A stretch of 64,000 bases of DNA, from contig NZ_MVIH01000019.1 in the NCBI RefSeq assembly GCF_002086695.1, positions 1-64,000 of the forward strand, written 5' to 3'. Positions within the stretch are counted from its first letter, which is position 1, and each line of letters opens with the position of its first letter. The position numbers and the translations under genes were made by a program. The notes under the pieces are model-generated. The model made no database searches. It was not told the origin of the DNA and was given only the letters and a program-made list of their open reading frames with translations. This document shows positions 1 through 10,711 of the stretch, piece by piece. The DNA is from Mycolicibacterium rhodesiae (GTDB lineage Bacteria; Actinomycetota; Actinomycetes; Mycobacteriales; Mycobacteriaceae).

Positions 1-325
1 CACCCCCCGCAACCGGCACACGACGCGCCAACCCCACCCCCGAAACCGACTGCACCACACCAGAAGGCACCGACACCGGCCGCACCGATCGCGGCACTGT
101 CGACACCTTGGACTTCACGCCGGCCCGCGACACCGCACCAGCGGGCGGCGCCGGGCGAGCTGATCTCGCGGTGCGAGTCGGGCGCGGCTGGGTGTTCTTC
201 GCAGCTACCGATGACGAATCCGTCTCCGGCGCGTCGGCATTGGCAACGCCGACGGCTTGCGGACCGGCCAGCCACACCCCCACCGCAAAGGCGGCCGCAC
301 CCAATCGTCGTTTGCGTTGTGCCAC
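1..325 (-). CDS. Exported Ala/Pro/Val-rich protein, N-terminal part only (gene leaves window)
   Basis: The first 108 codons of a leftward gene are visible, starting from GTG at 325 with a G-rich stretch just upstream. The protein begins with basic residues (AQRKRRLG), then a hydrophobic stretch and an ANA-DA signal-peptidase site near residue 31, so it should be exported. After the signal the chain is disordered and rich in Thr, Arg, Pro, Ala and Val. This architecture heads many large mycobacterial secreted or surface proteins whose functional domain lies further downstream. That domain is outside the window, so no function can be given. The start could also be a later GTG, but the signal peptide supports this one. 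Confidence 0.6.
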   Translation of the reverse strand, partial: MAQRKRRLGAAAFAVGVWLAGPQAVGVANADAPETDSSSVAAKNTQPRPTRTARSARPAPPAGAVSRAGVKSKVSTVPRSVRPVSVPSGVVQSVSGVGLARRVPVAGG

Positions 326-541
326 TGTGCGCCCCCCGGCTTGTACAGGACAGACTCCCGTCGGGCTGACAGCGTATCCATAGACCGCCGCCGCCCGGGC
401 GAGATTTGTCGCACACGTCAGGGGACTCGGCGACTGCGTTTGGAGCAAAGGGCCGTGCACAGCTGTCCCCCGATCGGTGGACACGAAAACCGGCTGAGCG
501 GCCGATCGACGAGTTGGATCTGGCAGCGAATGATTTGAGTC

Positions 542-772
542 ATGACCACGAACCGCCTCAAGGCCTTGATCGCAGCCCCCGCCCTCGCCGCCGCCGTCAT
601 CGGTGGTGCCGCCCTCGCGTTCGCCGGACCGGCCAGCGCGACGACTACCTTGAACGACTACTCGCCGTACACCGACAGCTCATCGACCGGCAACTTCTAC
701 GCCCCGACCACCTACGCCACCCCGGCCACGACGTACGTCCCGTGGGGCGCCTGGATCAACGGAAGCTACTAG
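542..772 (+). CDS. Small secreted protein of unknown function (76 aa)
   Basis: The ORF opens with ATG and a classical Sec signal peptide: basic MTTNRLK, a hydrophobic Ala-rich core, and a cleavage site near GPASA-TTT at about residue 33. The mature part is only about 43 residues and is rich in Thr, Tyr, Ser and Pro, with the repeated pattern TTYATPATTY, ending in WINGSY. There is no Cys and no recognisable domain. It ends just before a strong hairpin terminator, which supports it as a real transcription unit. I do not recognise the family. No clear Shine-Dalgarno sequence is visible. Confidence 0.7.
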   Translation: MTTNRLKALIAAPALAAAVIGGAALAFAGPASATTTLNDYSPYTDSSSTGNFYAPTTYATPATTYVPWGAWINGSY

Positions 773-784
773 ACCACCAAGACC

Positions 785-824
785 ATGGGCCGGTTGCCTC
801 ATCCCCCCGAGGCGACCGGCCCAT
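785..824. terminator. Strong hairpin terminator between convergent genes
   Basis: A 16-bp stem (ATGGGCCGGTTGCCTC pairing with GAGGCGACCGGCCCAT, one G-T wobble) closes an 8-base C-rich loop. It lies between the stop of the small secreted protein and the stop of the opposing exonuclease gene, so it can serve both strands. No long U-tract follows, as is usual in mycobacteria. Confidence 0.75.
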
Positions 825-834
825 TCGTGTCGGC

Positions 835-1632
835 TCAGCCGAATTCGACGGTCACCGGAGCGTGGTCGGACCAGCGCAGCGCATACAGGGCCGGCTTCTC
901 GACGCGGGCGGCCACAGCGCGGGCCGCCAGGTTCTCACTGGCCAGGTGGTAGTCGATGCGCCAGCCTGCGTCGTTGTCGAACGCCTTACCGCGCCACGAC
1001 CACCAGCTGTACGGGCCGGCGACATCGGGATTGAGCCGCCGCATGACGTCCACCCAGCCGGAGTCCAGCAGGTCGGTGAGCCACTGCCGCTCGCTGGGCA
1101 GGAAGCCGGCCTTCTTGACGTTGGCCTTCCAGGCCTTGATGTCGTTTTCGGTGTGGGCGATGTTCCAGTCGCCGCAGATCACCGCGTCGCGTCCATCGGC
1201 GGTCAGCTCCGTCATCCGCTTGGCCAGCGCAGCCATGAACCGTTCCTTCTCCAGCTGGCGGTCGGTGCCTGCTTCGCCGGTGTGGACGTACACACTGGCG
1301 ACCGTTTCACCACCGGCCAGATCTGCCTCGACGTAGCGGCCGTGTAGCTCGAATTCGGTTGCCGCCAAGCCGATCCGGACCGCCGCGAACGGGGTCCGGG
1401 ACAGGATCGCCACCCCGCTGCGCCCCTTGAGATGCGGGCTGGCCGAGGCCAGATGCCAGCCGTCGGCCACCGCCGGGGCCAGCGCCTCGGCGATCTGCTC
1501 GTCGTCGGAGCGGGTTTCCTGCAGGCACACGACGTCGGCCGCGGTCTGCGACAGCCAGGCCAGCAGACCGAGGTTCTCGGCGGACCGCTGCCGGACAGCG
1601 GCCCGGACGCCGTTGACATTGATGGTGGTCAC
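835..1632 (-). CDS. xthA: Exodeoxyribonuclease III (AP endonuclease)
   Basis: The 265-residue protein belongs to the exonuclease III / AP endonuclease (EEP) family, which cleaves DNA at abasic sites and removes 3' blocking groups in base-excision repair. Family motifs are all visible: TTINVNGVRAA at the N-terminus, the metal-binding Glu in VCLQETRSD, GDWNIAHTENDIKAWK in the centre, and the terminal catalytic SDHAPVTVEFG. The GTG at 1632 places the TTINVNG motif at the very N-terminus as expected. An upstream GTG at 1674 would add 14 poorly conserved residues and collide with the divergent gene's start. It is convergent with the small secreted protein gene. Confidence 0.9.
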   Translation of the reverse strand: MTTINVNGVRAAVRQRSAENLGLLAWLSQTAADVVCLQETRSDDEQIAEALAPAVADGWHLASASPHLKGRSGVAILSRTPFAAVRIGLAATEFELHGRYVEADLAGGETVASVYVHTGEAGTDRQLEKERFMAALAKRMTELTADGRDAVICGDWNIAHTENDIKAWKANVKKAGFLPSERQWLTDLLDSGWVDVMRRLNPDVAGPYSWWSWRGKAFDNDAGWRIDYHLASENLAARAVAARVEKPALYALRWSDHAPVTVEFG

Positions 1633-1689
1633 GATCACGGGAGAAAACCTATCTTGCGGTACCGGCGGTATCACCTTTACGGTCTGGTT

Positions 1690-2524
1690 GTGGCGACCCG
1701 CGAATCAATCCGTCTAGGTGCCGGCGAACCGATCCTGCTCCTGCACCCGTTCATGATGTCCTCCTACGTCTGGTCCGAGGTTGCGCCCGCGCTGGCCGAG
1801 ACCGGCCGCTTCGAGGTGTTCGCGCCGTCGATGGCCGGTCACAACGGTGGCCCGCGCAGCCGGTCGTTGATCCTGGACTCCTCGACCCTGGCCGACCACG
1901 TCGAGCGCCAGCTCGACGAGATGGGCTGGGACACCGCCCATATCGTCGGCAACTCGCTGGGCGGCTGGGTGGCCTTCGAGCTCGAGCGACGCGGCCGGGC
2001 CAGGACACTGACCGGAATCGCGCCGGCCGGCGGCTGGCACCGCTGGTCACCGGTGAAATACGAGATCGTCGGCAAGTTCGTCGCCGGCCTGCCGGTGTGG
2101 CTGACCGCCCGGCTACTGGGCGAGCGCGCGCTGCGCCTGCCTGGCGTCAAAGCCGCCGCCACGGTGCCGATCAGCGCCACCCCGCGGGGTGTGACCGAGG
2201 TGCAGCTGCAGGAGATCCTCGACGACGTCACGCACTGTCCGGCCTACTACCAGCTGCTGATCAAGGCGTTGCTGATGCCGGGACTGATGGAGCTGACCGA
2301 GTTGTCGGTCCCGACGCACCTCGTGGTGTGTGAACGTGACCGGGTGCTGCCGCATCCACGGTTCACCAAGCACTTCCACACGAACATCCCGGAAATCACC
2401 AAGGTCACCCATCTCGACGGTGTCGGGCACATCCCGATGTTCGAGGCCCCGGATCGGGTCACGAACCTGATCACCGAATGGGTCGACGCCCACGTGCCAC
2501 CGGTGCGGCAGCCGGAGGCCGGAG

Positions 2525-2532
<8 letters not shown>
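1690..2532 (+). CDS. Alpha/beta-hydrolase fold protein
   Basis: The 280-residue protein is a single-domain alpha/beta hydrolase. The nucleophile elbow is GNSLGGW, the oxyanion region is LLHPFMMSS, the probable acid is Asp in CERDRVLPH, and the catalytic His is in GVGHIPMFE. The substrate cannot be read from sequence; this family covers esterases, lipases and C-C hydrolases. The GTG start at 1690 places the conserved first strand near the N-terminus. The open frame extends far upstream but there it is only the antisense of exonuclease III. It is transcribed divergently from xthA and its last codons overlap the end of icd by 8 bases. Confidence 0.8.
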
Positions 2533-4750
<2,218 letters not shown>

Positions 4751-4916
4751 GTGCTGTTGTCTCCCGGGCGGTCAGTCAGGTGCTTTGGCGGCTATCAGTA
4801 TCGCGTCGCTTTTGAACCTACGTGATCGCCGTCGTCGTATCTGTTGAGAGGTCTGCGTCACAGTCGTACCCGCATGACGCCGGATATCCCGCTGGCCTCC
4901 CGTTACGAAGGTCCGC

Positions 4917-4922
4917 TATGCT
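4917..4922 (+). promoter_or_regulatory. Predicted -10 element of the met operon
   Basis: TATGCT lies here, and the expected transcription start 7-8 bases downstream (about 4929-4930) coincides with the 5' edge of the SAM-IV riboswitch, which supports both calls. No good -35 is visible. The remaining bases of the 4751-4916 gap probably hold the icd promoter; I see no gene there. Confidence 0.55.
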
Positions 4923-4927
4923 CTGAA

Positions 4928-5056
4928 GCGGTCATGAGCGCCAGCGTCAAGCCCCGGCTCGCTGGCCGGCAACCCTCCAACCGCGGTGGGGTGCTCCGGG
5001 TGAAGACCAGGTTGAGCAGCTGCAACTAGCTGCACGGCAAGCGCGGGTCCGCTCAG
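4928..5056 (+). ncRNA. SAM-IV riboswitch upstream of metY
   Basis: The leader contains the landmarks of the actinobacterial SAM-IV riboswitch: GGTCATGAGCG at the 5' end, CAGCGTCAAGCCCCGGC, GCTGGCCGGCAACCCTCC, GCGGTGGGGTGC, then CGGGTGAAGACC closing the core, and a 3' pseudoknot arm near GGCAAGCGCGGGTCC. SAM-IV binds S-adenosylmethionine and lowers expression of methionine or sulfur genes when SAM is plentiful. Its position directly before metY fits. No U-tract terminator follows. The segment GGGTCC-N9-GGGCCC at 5045-5066 can form a hairpin before the ribosome binding site, which suggests translational control (inference). Confidence 0.9.
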
Positions 5057-5093
5057 AACGGGCCCCCAGAACAGATGGAGGTTCGTTTTTCAT

Positions 5094-6446
5094 ATGAGCA
5101 CGTCAGATACCGCGGATCCGACCGCGAACTGGTCCTTCGAGACCAAGCAGATCCACGCCGGCCAAACCCCGGATGCCGCGACGCACGCCCGGGCACTGCC
5201 GATCTACGCCACCACGTCGTACACCTTCGACAACACCGACCACGCCGCCGCGCTGTTCGGGCTGGCCGAGCCGGGCAACATCTACACCCGGATCATGAAT
5301 CCGACCCAGGACACCGTCGAGCAGCGGATCGCCGCCCTCGAAGGTGGCGTGGCCGCGCTGTTCCTGGCCTCCGGTCAGGCCGCGGAGACCTTCGCGATCC
5401 TGAACATCGCCGAGGCCGGCGATCACATCGTGTCTTCTCCCCGGCTGTACGGCGGCACCTACAACCTGCTGCACTACACGCTGCCGAAGCTGGGCATCGA
5501 GACGACGTTCGTCGAGAACCCCGACGACCCGGAGTCGTGGCAGGCGGCGGTCCGGCCGAACACCAAGGCCTTCTTCGGCGAGACGATCTCCAACCCGCAA
5601 ATCGACATCCTGGACATTCCGGCGGTCTCGAAGGTGGCCCACGACAACGGCGTTCCGCTGATCGTCGACAACACCATTGCGACGCCGTACCTGATCCAGC
5701 CGATCGCCCACGGCGCCGACATCGTGGTGCACTCGGCGACCAAGTACCTGGGGGGCCACGGCACCGCGATCGCCGGGGTGATCGTCGACGGCGGCACGTT
5801 CGACTGGACCGCAAGCGGACGCTTCCCTGGTTTTACAACACCGGACCCCAGCTATCACGGCGTGGTGTTCGCCGAGCTCGGCCCGCCGGCCTATGCACTC
5901 AAGGCGCGTGTTCAGCTGCTGCGCGACCTCGGCTCGGCGGCCTCGCCGTTCAATGCCTTCCTGATCGCTCAAGGCCTGGAGACGCTCAGCCTGCGGATCG
6001 AACGCCATGTGTCCAACGCGCTGAAGGTGGCCGAATACCTGGCCGGGCATTCCGACGTGGTGTCGGTCAACTACGCCGGCCTGCCGACCTCACCGTGGTA
6101 CGAGAGGGCAAAGAAGTTGGCGCCCAAGGGAACCGGCGCGGTGCTGGCCTTCGAGCTGGCCGGCGGCGTCGAGGCCGGTAAGGCGTTCGTCAACGCACTC
6201 ACGCTACACAGTCACGTCGCCAACATCGGCGATGTGCGTTCGCTGGTGATCCACCCGGCATCGACCACTCACCAGCAGCTGTCCGCCGAGGAGCAGTTGG
6301 CCACCGGCGTCACTCCGGGTCTGGTCCGACTTGCCGTCGGCCTCGAGGGCATCGACGACATCCTGGCCGACCTGGAGCGCGGCTTCGCCGCCGCCAAGTC
6401 CGTGTCGGCGGATGCCTCGAAGCCGCGGGCCGTGGCGGCCCTTTGA
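5094..6446 (+). CDS. metY: O-acetylhomoserine sulfhydrylase
   Basis: This 450-residue PLP enzyme of the Cys/Met-metabolism family joins O-acetylhomoserine with sulfide to make homocysteine. Visible features are the N-terminal TKQIHAGQ, the cofactor-contact segment ATTSYTF, the PLP lysine in VVHSATKYLGGHG, and the C-terminal RLAVGLEGIDDILADLE. Length is normal for the actinobacterial enzyme. The ATG start follows a GGAGG 12 bases upstream, a slightly long spacing. The gene is first in the riboswitch-controlled operon and is followed 11 bases later by metX, which makes its substrate. Confidence 0.95.
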   Translation: MSTSDTADPTANWSFETKQIHAGQTPDAATHARALPIYATTSYTFDNTDHAAALFGLAEPGNIYTRIMNPTQDTVEQRIAALEGGVAALFLASGQAAETFAILNIAEAGDHIVSSPRLYGGTYNLLHYTLPKLGIETTFVENPDDPESWQAAVRPNTKAFFGETISNPQIDILDIPAVSKVAHDNGVPLIVDNTIATPYLIQPIAHGADIVVHSATKYLGGHGTAIAGVIVDGGTFDWTASGRFPGFTTPDPSYHGVVFAELGPPAYALKARVQLLRDLGSAASPFNAFLIAQGLETLSLRIERHVSNALKVAEYLAGHSDVVSVNYAGLPTSPWYERAKKLAPKGTGAVLAFELAGGVEAGKAFVNALTLHSHVANIGDVRSLVIHPASTTHQQLSAEEQLATGVTPGLVRLAVGLEGIDDILADLERGFAAAKSVSADASKPRAVAAL

Positions 6447-6457
6447 GTGAGCCTGAC

Positions 6458-7597
6458 ATGACCATCAGCGATGAACGCGTAATGACCCTGCCCGCCGAAG
6501 GTGAAATCGGCGTCGTCGACATCGGCCCGCTGACGCTGGAAAGCGGCGAGGTGCTCGAACACGTGTCGATCGCCGTGCAGCGCTGGGGCGAGCTCTCCGC
6601 AGACCGTGACAACGTCGTCGTCGCGCTGCACGCGCTGACCGGGGATTCGCATCTGACCGGGTCTGCCGGCCCCGGGCACCCCACCCCCGGCTGGTGGGAC
6701 GGTGTCGCGGGCCCCGGCGCCCCGATCGACACCACCCGCTGGTGCGCGATCGCCACCAATGTTCTGGGCGGCTGCCGCGGCTCGACCGGGCCGAGTTCGC
6801 TGGCCCGCGACGGGAAACCCTGGGGTTCGCGATTCCCGATCATCACGGTGCGTGACCAGGTCAACGCCGACGTGGCCGCGCTGGAAGCGCTCGGCATCAC
6901 CGACGTCGCGGCGCTGGTGGGCGGCTCGATGGGCGGTGCCAGGGCACTGGAATGGATGGTCGGCTATCCCGACCGGGTGCGGGCGGCGCTGGTGCTGGCC
7001 GTCGGAGCCCGCGCGACCGCCGACCAGATCGGCACGCAGAGCACCCAGATCGCGGCGATCAAGGCCGATCCGAACTGGCAGGGCGGCGATTATCACGGCA
7101 CCGGCCGCCGCCCCGACGTCGGGCTGCAGCTGGCCCGCCGGTTCGCCCACCTCACCTACCGCGGTGAGGTGGAGCTGGACAACCGGTTCGGCAATGCCGC
7201 CCAGGACGACGAGGACACGCTGGCCGGCGGCCGGTACGCCGTGCAGAGCTACCTGGAGTATCAGGGCGCCAAGCTGGTCGACCGGTTCGACGCAGGCAGC
7301 TACGTGACGCTGACCGAGACGTTGTCCAACCACGACGTCGGGCGGGGGCGCGGCGGCATCGCGGCGGCATTGGCGTCGTGCCCGGTGCCGACGGTGGTCG
7401 GCGGCATCACCTCCGACCGGCTGTACCCGCTGCGGCTGCAGCAGGAGCTGGCCGCGCTGCTGCCGAACTGTTCCGGGCTCAACGTCGTCGATTCGATCTA
7501 CGGGCACGACGGCTTCCTCGTCGAGACCGACGCGGTGGGCGACCTGATCCGCCGGACGCTCGATCTGGCCGACGGCAGAAGTATCCGCACGCCGTGA
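6458..7597 (+). CDS. metX: Homoserine O-acetyltransferase
   Basis: The 379-residue protein is the alpha/beta-hydrolase-type homoserine acetyltransferase that uses acetyl-CoA to form O-acetylhomoserine, the first committed step to methionine. The nucleophile elbow is GGSMGGARALEW, and other landmarks are NVLGGCRGSTGPSS and the catalytic His in YGHDGFLVE. The ATG at 6458 gives the start MTISDERVMTLPAEGE, which matches the remembered M. tuberculosis protein in both sequence and length (379). An in-frame TTG at 6443, overlapping the metY stop, would add five residues. Its last bases overlap the next gene (GTGA), so the two are translationally coupled. Confidence 0.95.
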   Translation: MTISDERVMTLPAEGEIGVVDIGPLTLESGEVLEHVSIAVQRWGELSADRDNVVVALHALTGDSHLTGSAGPGHPTPGWWDGVAGPGAPIDTTRWCAIATNVLGGCRGSTGPSSLARDGKPWGSRFPIITVRDQVNADVAALEALGITDVAALVGGSMGGARALEWMVGYPDRVRAALVLAVGARATADQIGTQSTQIAAIKADPNWQGGDYHGTGRRPDVGLQLARRFAHLTYRGEVELDNRFGNAAQDDEDTLAGGRYAVQSYLEYQGAKLVDRFDAGSYVTLTETLSNHDVGRGRGGIAAALASCPVPTVVGGITSDRLYPLRLQQELAALLPNCSGLNVVDSIYGHDGFLVETDAVGDLIRRTLDLADGRSIRTP

Positions 7598-8328
7598 CGG
7601 AGTCACGGCAGGAACGCTCGCTGTCCTTCGGGTCCGAGGCCGCGGCCTACGAGCGGGGCCGCCCGTCGTATCCGCCGGAGGCCATCGACTGGCTGCTGCC
7701 GCCCGGCGCTCGCGACGTACTGGATCTGGGTGCCGGTACCGGCAAGCTGACCACCCGGCTGGTCGAGCGCGGCCTGGACGTGGTGGCCGTCGATCCGTTG
7801 GCAGAGATGCTGGAGTTGCTCAGCTCGGCACTGCCCGACACCCCGGCGCTGCTCGGTACCGCCGAGCAGATTCCGTTGGCCGACAACAGCGTTGACGCTG
7901 TTCTGGTCGCGCAAGCCTGGCACTGGTTCGATCCGGAACGAGCCGTCGCCGAAGTTGCCCGGGTGCTGCGACCGGGTGGGCGGCTGGGATTGGTGTGGAA
8001 CGCCCGGGACGAACGCCTGGGCTGGGTCAAGGACCTCGGGCGCATCATCGGGCACGAGAATGCTCAGTTCAACGACTCCACCACGCTGCCCGAGCCGTTC
8101 GCCGACGTCGAACATCACCGGGTTGAGTGGACGAGTTACCTGACGCCGCAAGCACTTATCGATCTGGTGGCGTCGCGCAGCTACTGCATCACCTCGCCGG
8201 CCCAGGTGCGCACCCAGACCCTCGACGAGGTGCGCAACTTGCTGAACACACATCCGGCACTGGCGAACTCGACGGGTCTGGCGCTGCCCTACATCACCGT
8301 GGGCATTCGGGCTACGCTGGCGAACTGA
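7594..8328 (+). CDS. Class I SAM-dependent methyltransferase
   Basis: The 244-residue protein has a methyltransferase-11 fold: SAM-binding motif I VLDLGAGTGKLT, acidic residue in VVAVDPLAEM, motif around LLGTAEQIPLADNSVDAVLVAQAWHW (cut here into its recognisable parts, AEQIPL and AQAWHWF), and RVLRPGGRLGLVW. The acceptor substrate is unknown. Its GTG overlaps the metX stop by four bases, so it belongs to the SAM-regulated met operon. The same order (metY-metX-methyltransferase) is remembered from M. tuberculosis. A methyltransferase under a SAM riboswitch is logical, because its cofactor supply is the regulated quantity. Confidence 0.85.
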   Translation: MTESRQERSLSFGSEAAAYERGRPSYPPEAIDWLLPPGARDVLDLGAGTGKLTTRLVERGLDVVAVDPLAEMLELLSSALPDTPALLGTAEQIPLADNSVDAVLVAQAWHWFDPERAVAEVARVLRPGGRLGLVWNARDERLGWVKDLGRIIGHENAQFNDSTTLPEPFADVEHHRVEWTSYLTPQALIDLVASRSYCITSPAQVRTQTLDEVRNLLNTHPALANSTGLALPYITVGIRATLAN

Positions 8329-8332
8329 GTGC

Positions 8333-9523
8333 ATGATGTCGGCGAATCGTTGGCTGGCTGCTCTGGCCGCCGCCGCGGTTCCGGCCTTCCACTGTCGCAG
8401 GGCCGACGACGGAGTCGCAATCGTCTCCCGCACACCAGAGTTCGTCGGTGTCATGCAGGCCCTCGCCGGCCGGCTCGACGAACGTTCGTTGCTGGAACGG
8501 CTCACCGATCAGTGGCCGACGTCCGGCGCTGACGCTCCGTTCACGATCGCGGCGGCACACGACCCGCCCTGGCAGTGCGCGTTGCAGCCGCTTGACGGTG
8601 ACGCCGACGACCATCTGGCGATCCTGAGCCTGCCTGCGGCGTGGCAGGAACCGAACGACGCGTTCTTCTCGATCGTGGAGAACCTGCCCGATGTGGTCAC
8701 CCGCTTCGACCGCGAGTACCGCTACCGCTACGCCAACCCGCCGATGGCCAGGCTGACCGGGATCCCGCATGAGACCCGGCTGGGCAGGACGCAATACGAG
8801 GTCGGCACATCCGACGAACTCGCAGGCGCCTTCCAGTCGACCTATCAGCAGGTCTTCGACACCGGCGAACCCGTGGAACTGGAATTCGACTATCCCGGGC
8901 CGAGCGGGCTGCGCCACTATCTGGGTCGCGCGACACCGGAGTTCGACCACGAGGGCCGGGTCCAGACCGTCTTGTCGGTGGTCCGCGACATCACCGAACT
9001 CAAGCGGCTTCAGCACCAGTTGGAACAACTCGCCGGAACCGACCCGTTGACCTCGCTGCTCAACCGTCGCAGCTTCGTCGCGCGACTGGACACCGAGCTG
9101 GCGCGCGTGCGACGCGAGCGCGGTGAGCTCAGTCTGTTGGTGCTCGATCTGAACAACTTCAAGCGCATCAATGACCGGTTCGGCCACGCCGGCGGGGATC
9201 AAGTGCTCGAGGCGGTGGGTCGAATCCTGTTGTCCGAAAATGATTCTCATCACATCGCGGCTCGCCTGGGCGGTGACGAGTTTTGCGTCGCGCTCGTCGA
9301 CACCGGCGAGGCCGCTGCGCGCAAGGTCGCCCAGCGGATCGACGAGTGCGTCAGCAACATCATGTTGGACGGCGCCGAGCCGATCGGGGTGAGCGTGAGC
9401 GTCGGTGTCGCCGTCGCTGATCAGCAGGACACCACCGCGCTCGACCTGCTGGCACGGGTCGACAAGCTGATGTATCAGGTGAAGTTCGGCAGCGCGGATG
9501 AGACGGGCAGCGAAGGCCGCTAA
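8333..9523 (+). CDS. Diguanylate cyclase with PAS sensor domain (first of tandem pair)
   Basis: The 396-residue protein has three parts: an unrecognised N-terminal module of about 110 residues (WLAALAAAAVPAFHCRR...), a PAS domain at about 115-230 (ENLPDVVTRFDREYRYRY), and a GGDEF domain at about 235-390. The catalytic signature GGDEF lies at residues 313-317 (ARLGGDEFCVAL), so the active site that makes c-di-GMP from two GTP is intact. The product-inhibition I-site (RxxD) expected just upstream is absent (DSHH at that place). There are no transmembrane segments. It starts 4 bases after the methyltransferase, so it may be co-transcribed with the met operon. Confidence 0.9.
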   Translation: MMSANRWLAALAAAAVPAFHCRRADDGVAIVSRTPEFVGVMQALAGRLDERSLLERLTDQWPTSGADAPFTIAAAHDPPWQCALQPLDGDADDHLAILSLPAAWQEPNDAFFSIVENLPDVVTRFDREYRYRYANPPMARLTGIPHETRLGRTQYEVGTSDELAGAFQSTYQQVFDTGEPVELEFDYPGPSGLRHYLGRATPEFDHEGRVQTVLSVVRDITELKRLQHQLEQLAGTDPLTSLLNRRSFVARLDTELARVRRERGELSLLVLDLNNFKRINDRFGHAGGDQVLEAVGRILLSENDSHHIAARLGGDEFCVALVDTGEAAARKVAQRIDECVSNIMLDGAEPIGVSVSVGVAVADQQDTTALDLLARVDKLMYQVKFGSADETGSEGR

Positions 9524-9534
9524 GGTCCGTAGAC

Positions 9535-10707
9535 ATGAGCACCGGGGAGCAGTGGCTCAATTGGCTTGCCGCGGGCGATGTTGCGGCTTTCCTGTGCCGG
9601 CGCGACGGTGCAGAGGTCGTGATCGTCGACCGGACGCCGGTGTTCGAGGCGGTGGCGATTCTCGGCGATGGCTGGCCGGGCGAGGAGGCACTGCGAGCCC
9701 GGCTGGCTCAGGGATGGCCCGACCGCGACGGTTCGCCGTCGGTCCTTCACGTCGACGACGCACCGGAGTGGACGTGCGTCGTACAGGCGATCGACGACCA
9801 CGCGTCGAGTTGTGTGGGCATCGTTCGCCGGACGACGGCGCGGCAGCGGTACAACGACGGCTTCCACTCGATCGTGGAGACCCTGCCCGACATCGTCGCG
9901 CGGCTTGACCGCAATCACCGCCACCTCTACATCAATCCCGCCATCGAGCAGATGACCGGCCTGTCCCCGCAGGCGTTCATTGGCAAGAGCAAGCGGGAGA
10001 TCGGGCTGCCGCCAGAGTTGGTGGCCCAGTGGGAGTCCCTTGTCGATCGCGTCCTGGCCAGCGGGGCGCCGGCCGAGGAGGTGCATGAACTGCCCACCTC
10101 GCACGGATTCCGCCATTTCCTGACCCGAGTGGTGCCCGAATACCGCGGCGACGGTGAACTGCGGACCGTCCTGAGCACGTCCCACGACATCACCGAACTG
10201 ACATCGTTGCAGCGCCAGCTCGCGGTGCTGGCCAGTACCGATCCCCTGACTTCGCTGCTGAACCGACGCGGGCTTCTGGAACGCCTGGAGGAAGAACTGT
10301 CCCGGTCTCGGCTCGGTAGCGGGCACGTGAACCTGTTGATGTTGGACGTCAACAACTTCAAAGCCATCAACGACGAACACGGTCACATGGCCGGCGATCA
10401 CGTGCTGGTGGCTATCGCCGAGGTGCTGCGCAAGCTCGTCGGAGCCAACGACTTCGTCGCCCGCATCGGTGGTGACGAATTCTGCGTCGGGCTGGTCGAT
10501 TCCGACCCCCACTCGGTCCGAGCGGCAGCCGAACACGTTCGCCGACGCATCCGGGATCTCGGCGCCGGCGACGGGTGCCCGTGTGAGGTCAGCGTGAGCG
10601 TCGGCCACACCGCGGACACGGGAGCCGACCAGAGCGTCTCCGACCTCATGGCGCACGCCGATCAGTCGATGTATGCCGACAAAGCGGACCGCCGGGATCA
10701 GCGTTGA
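9535..10707 (+). CDS. Diguanylate cyclase with PAS sensor domain (second of tandem pair)
   Basis: This 390-residue protein is a paralogue of the preceding gene over its whole length: the same N-terminal module (WLNWLAAGDVAAFLCRR), a PAS domain (ETLPDIVARLDRNHRHLY), and a GGDEF domain with GGDEF at residues 312-316. The I-site position reads GAND, lacking the Arg of RxxD, so canonical feedback inhibition is unlikely. Start codon ATG lies 11 bases after the upstream stop. The pair arose by tandem duplication and has diverged to moderate identity. Cytoplasmic location is expected, since no membrane segment is visible. It is convergent with the FAD monooxygenase gene. Confidence 0.9.
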   Translation: MSTGEQWLNWLAAGDVAAFLCRRDGAEVVIVDRTPVFEAVAILGDGWPGEEALRARLAQGWPDRDGSPSVLHVDDAPEWTCVVQAIDDHASSCVGIVRRTTARQRYNDGFHSIVETLPDIVARLDRNHRHLYINPAIEQMTGLSPQAFIGKSKREIGLPPELVAQWESLVDRVLASGAPAEEVHELPTSHGFRHFLTRVVPEYRGDGELRTVLSTSHDITELTSLQRQLAVLASTDPLTSLLNRRGLLERLEEELSRSRLGSGHVNLLMLDVNNFKAINDEHGHMAGDHVLVAIAEVLRKLVGANDFVARIGGDEFCVGLVDSDPHSVRAAAEHVRRRIRDLGAGDGCPCEVSVSVGHTADTGADQSVSDLMAHADQSMYADKADRRDQR

Positions 10708-10711
10708 CGGC

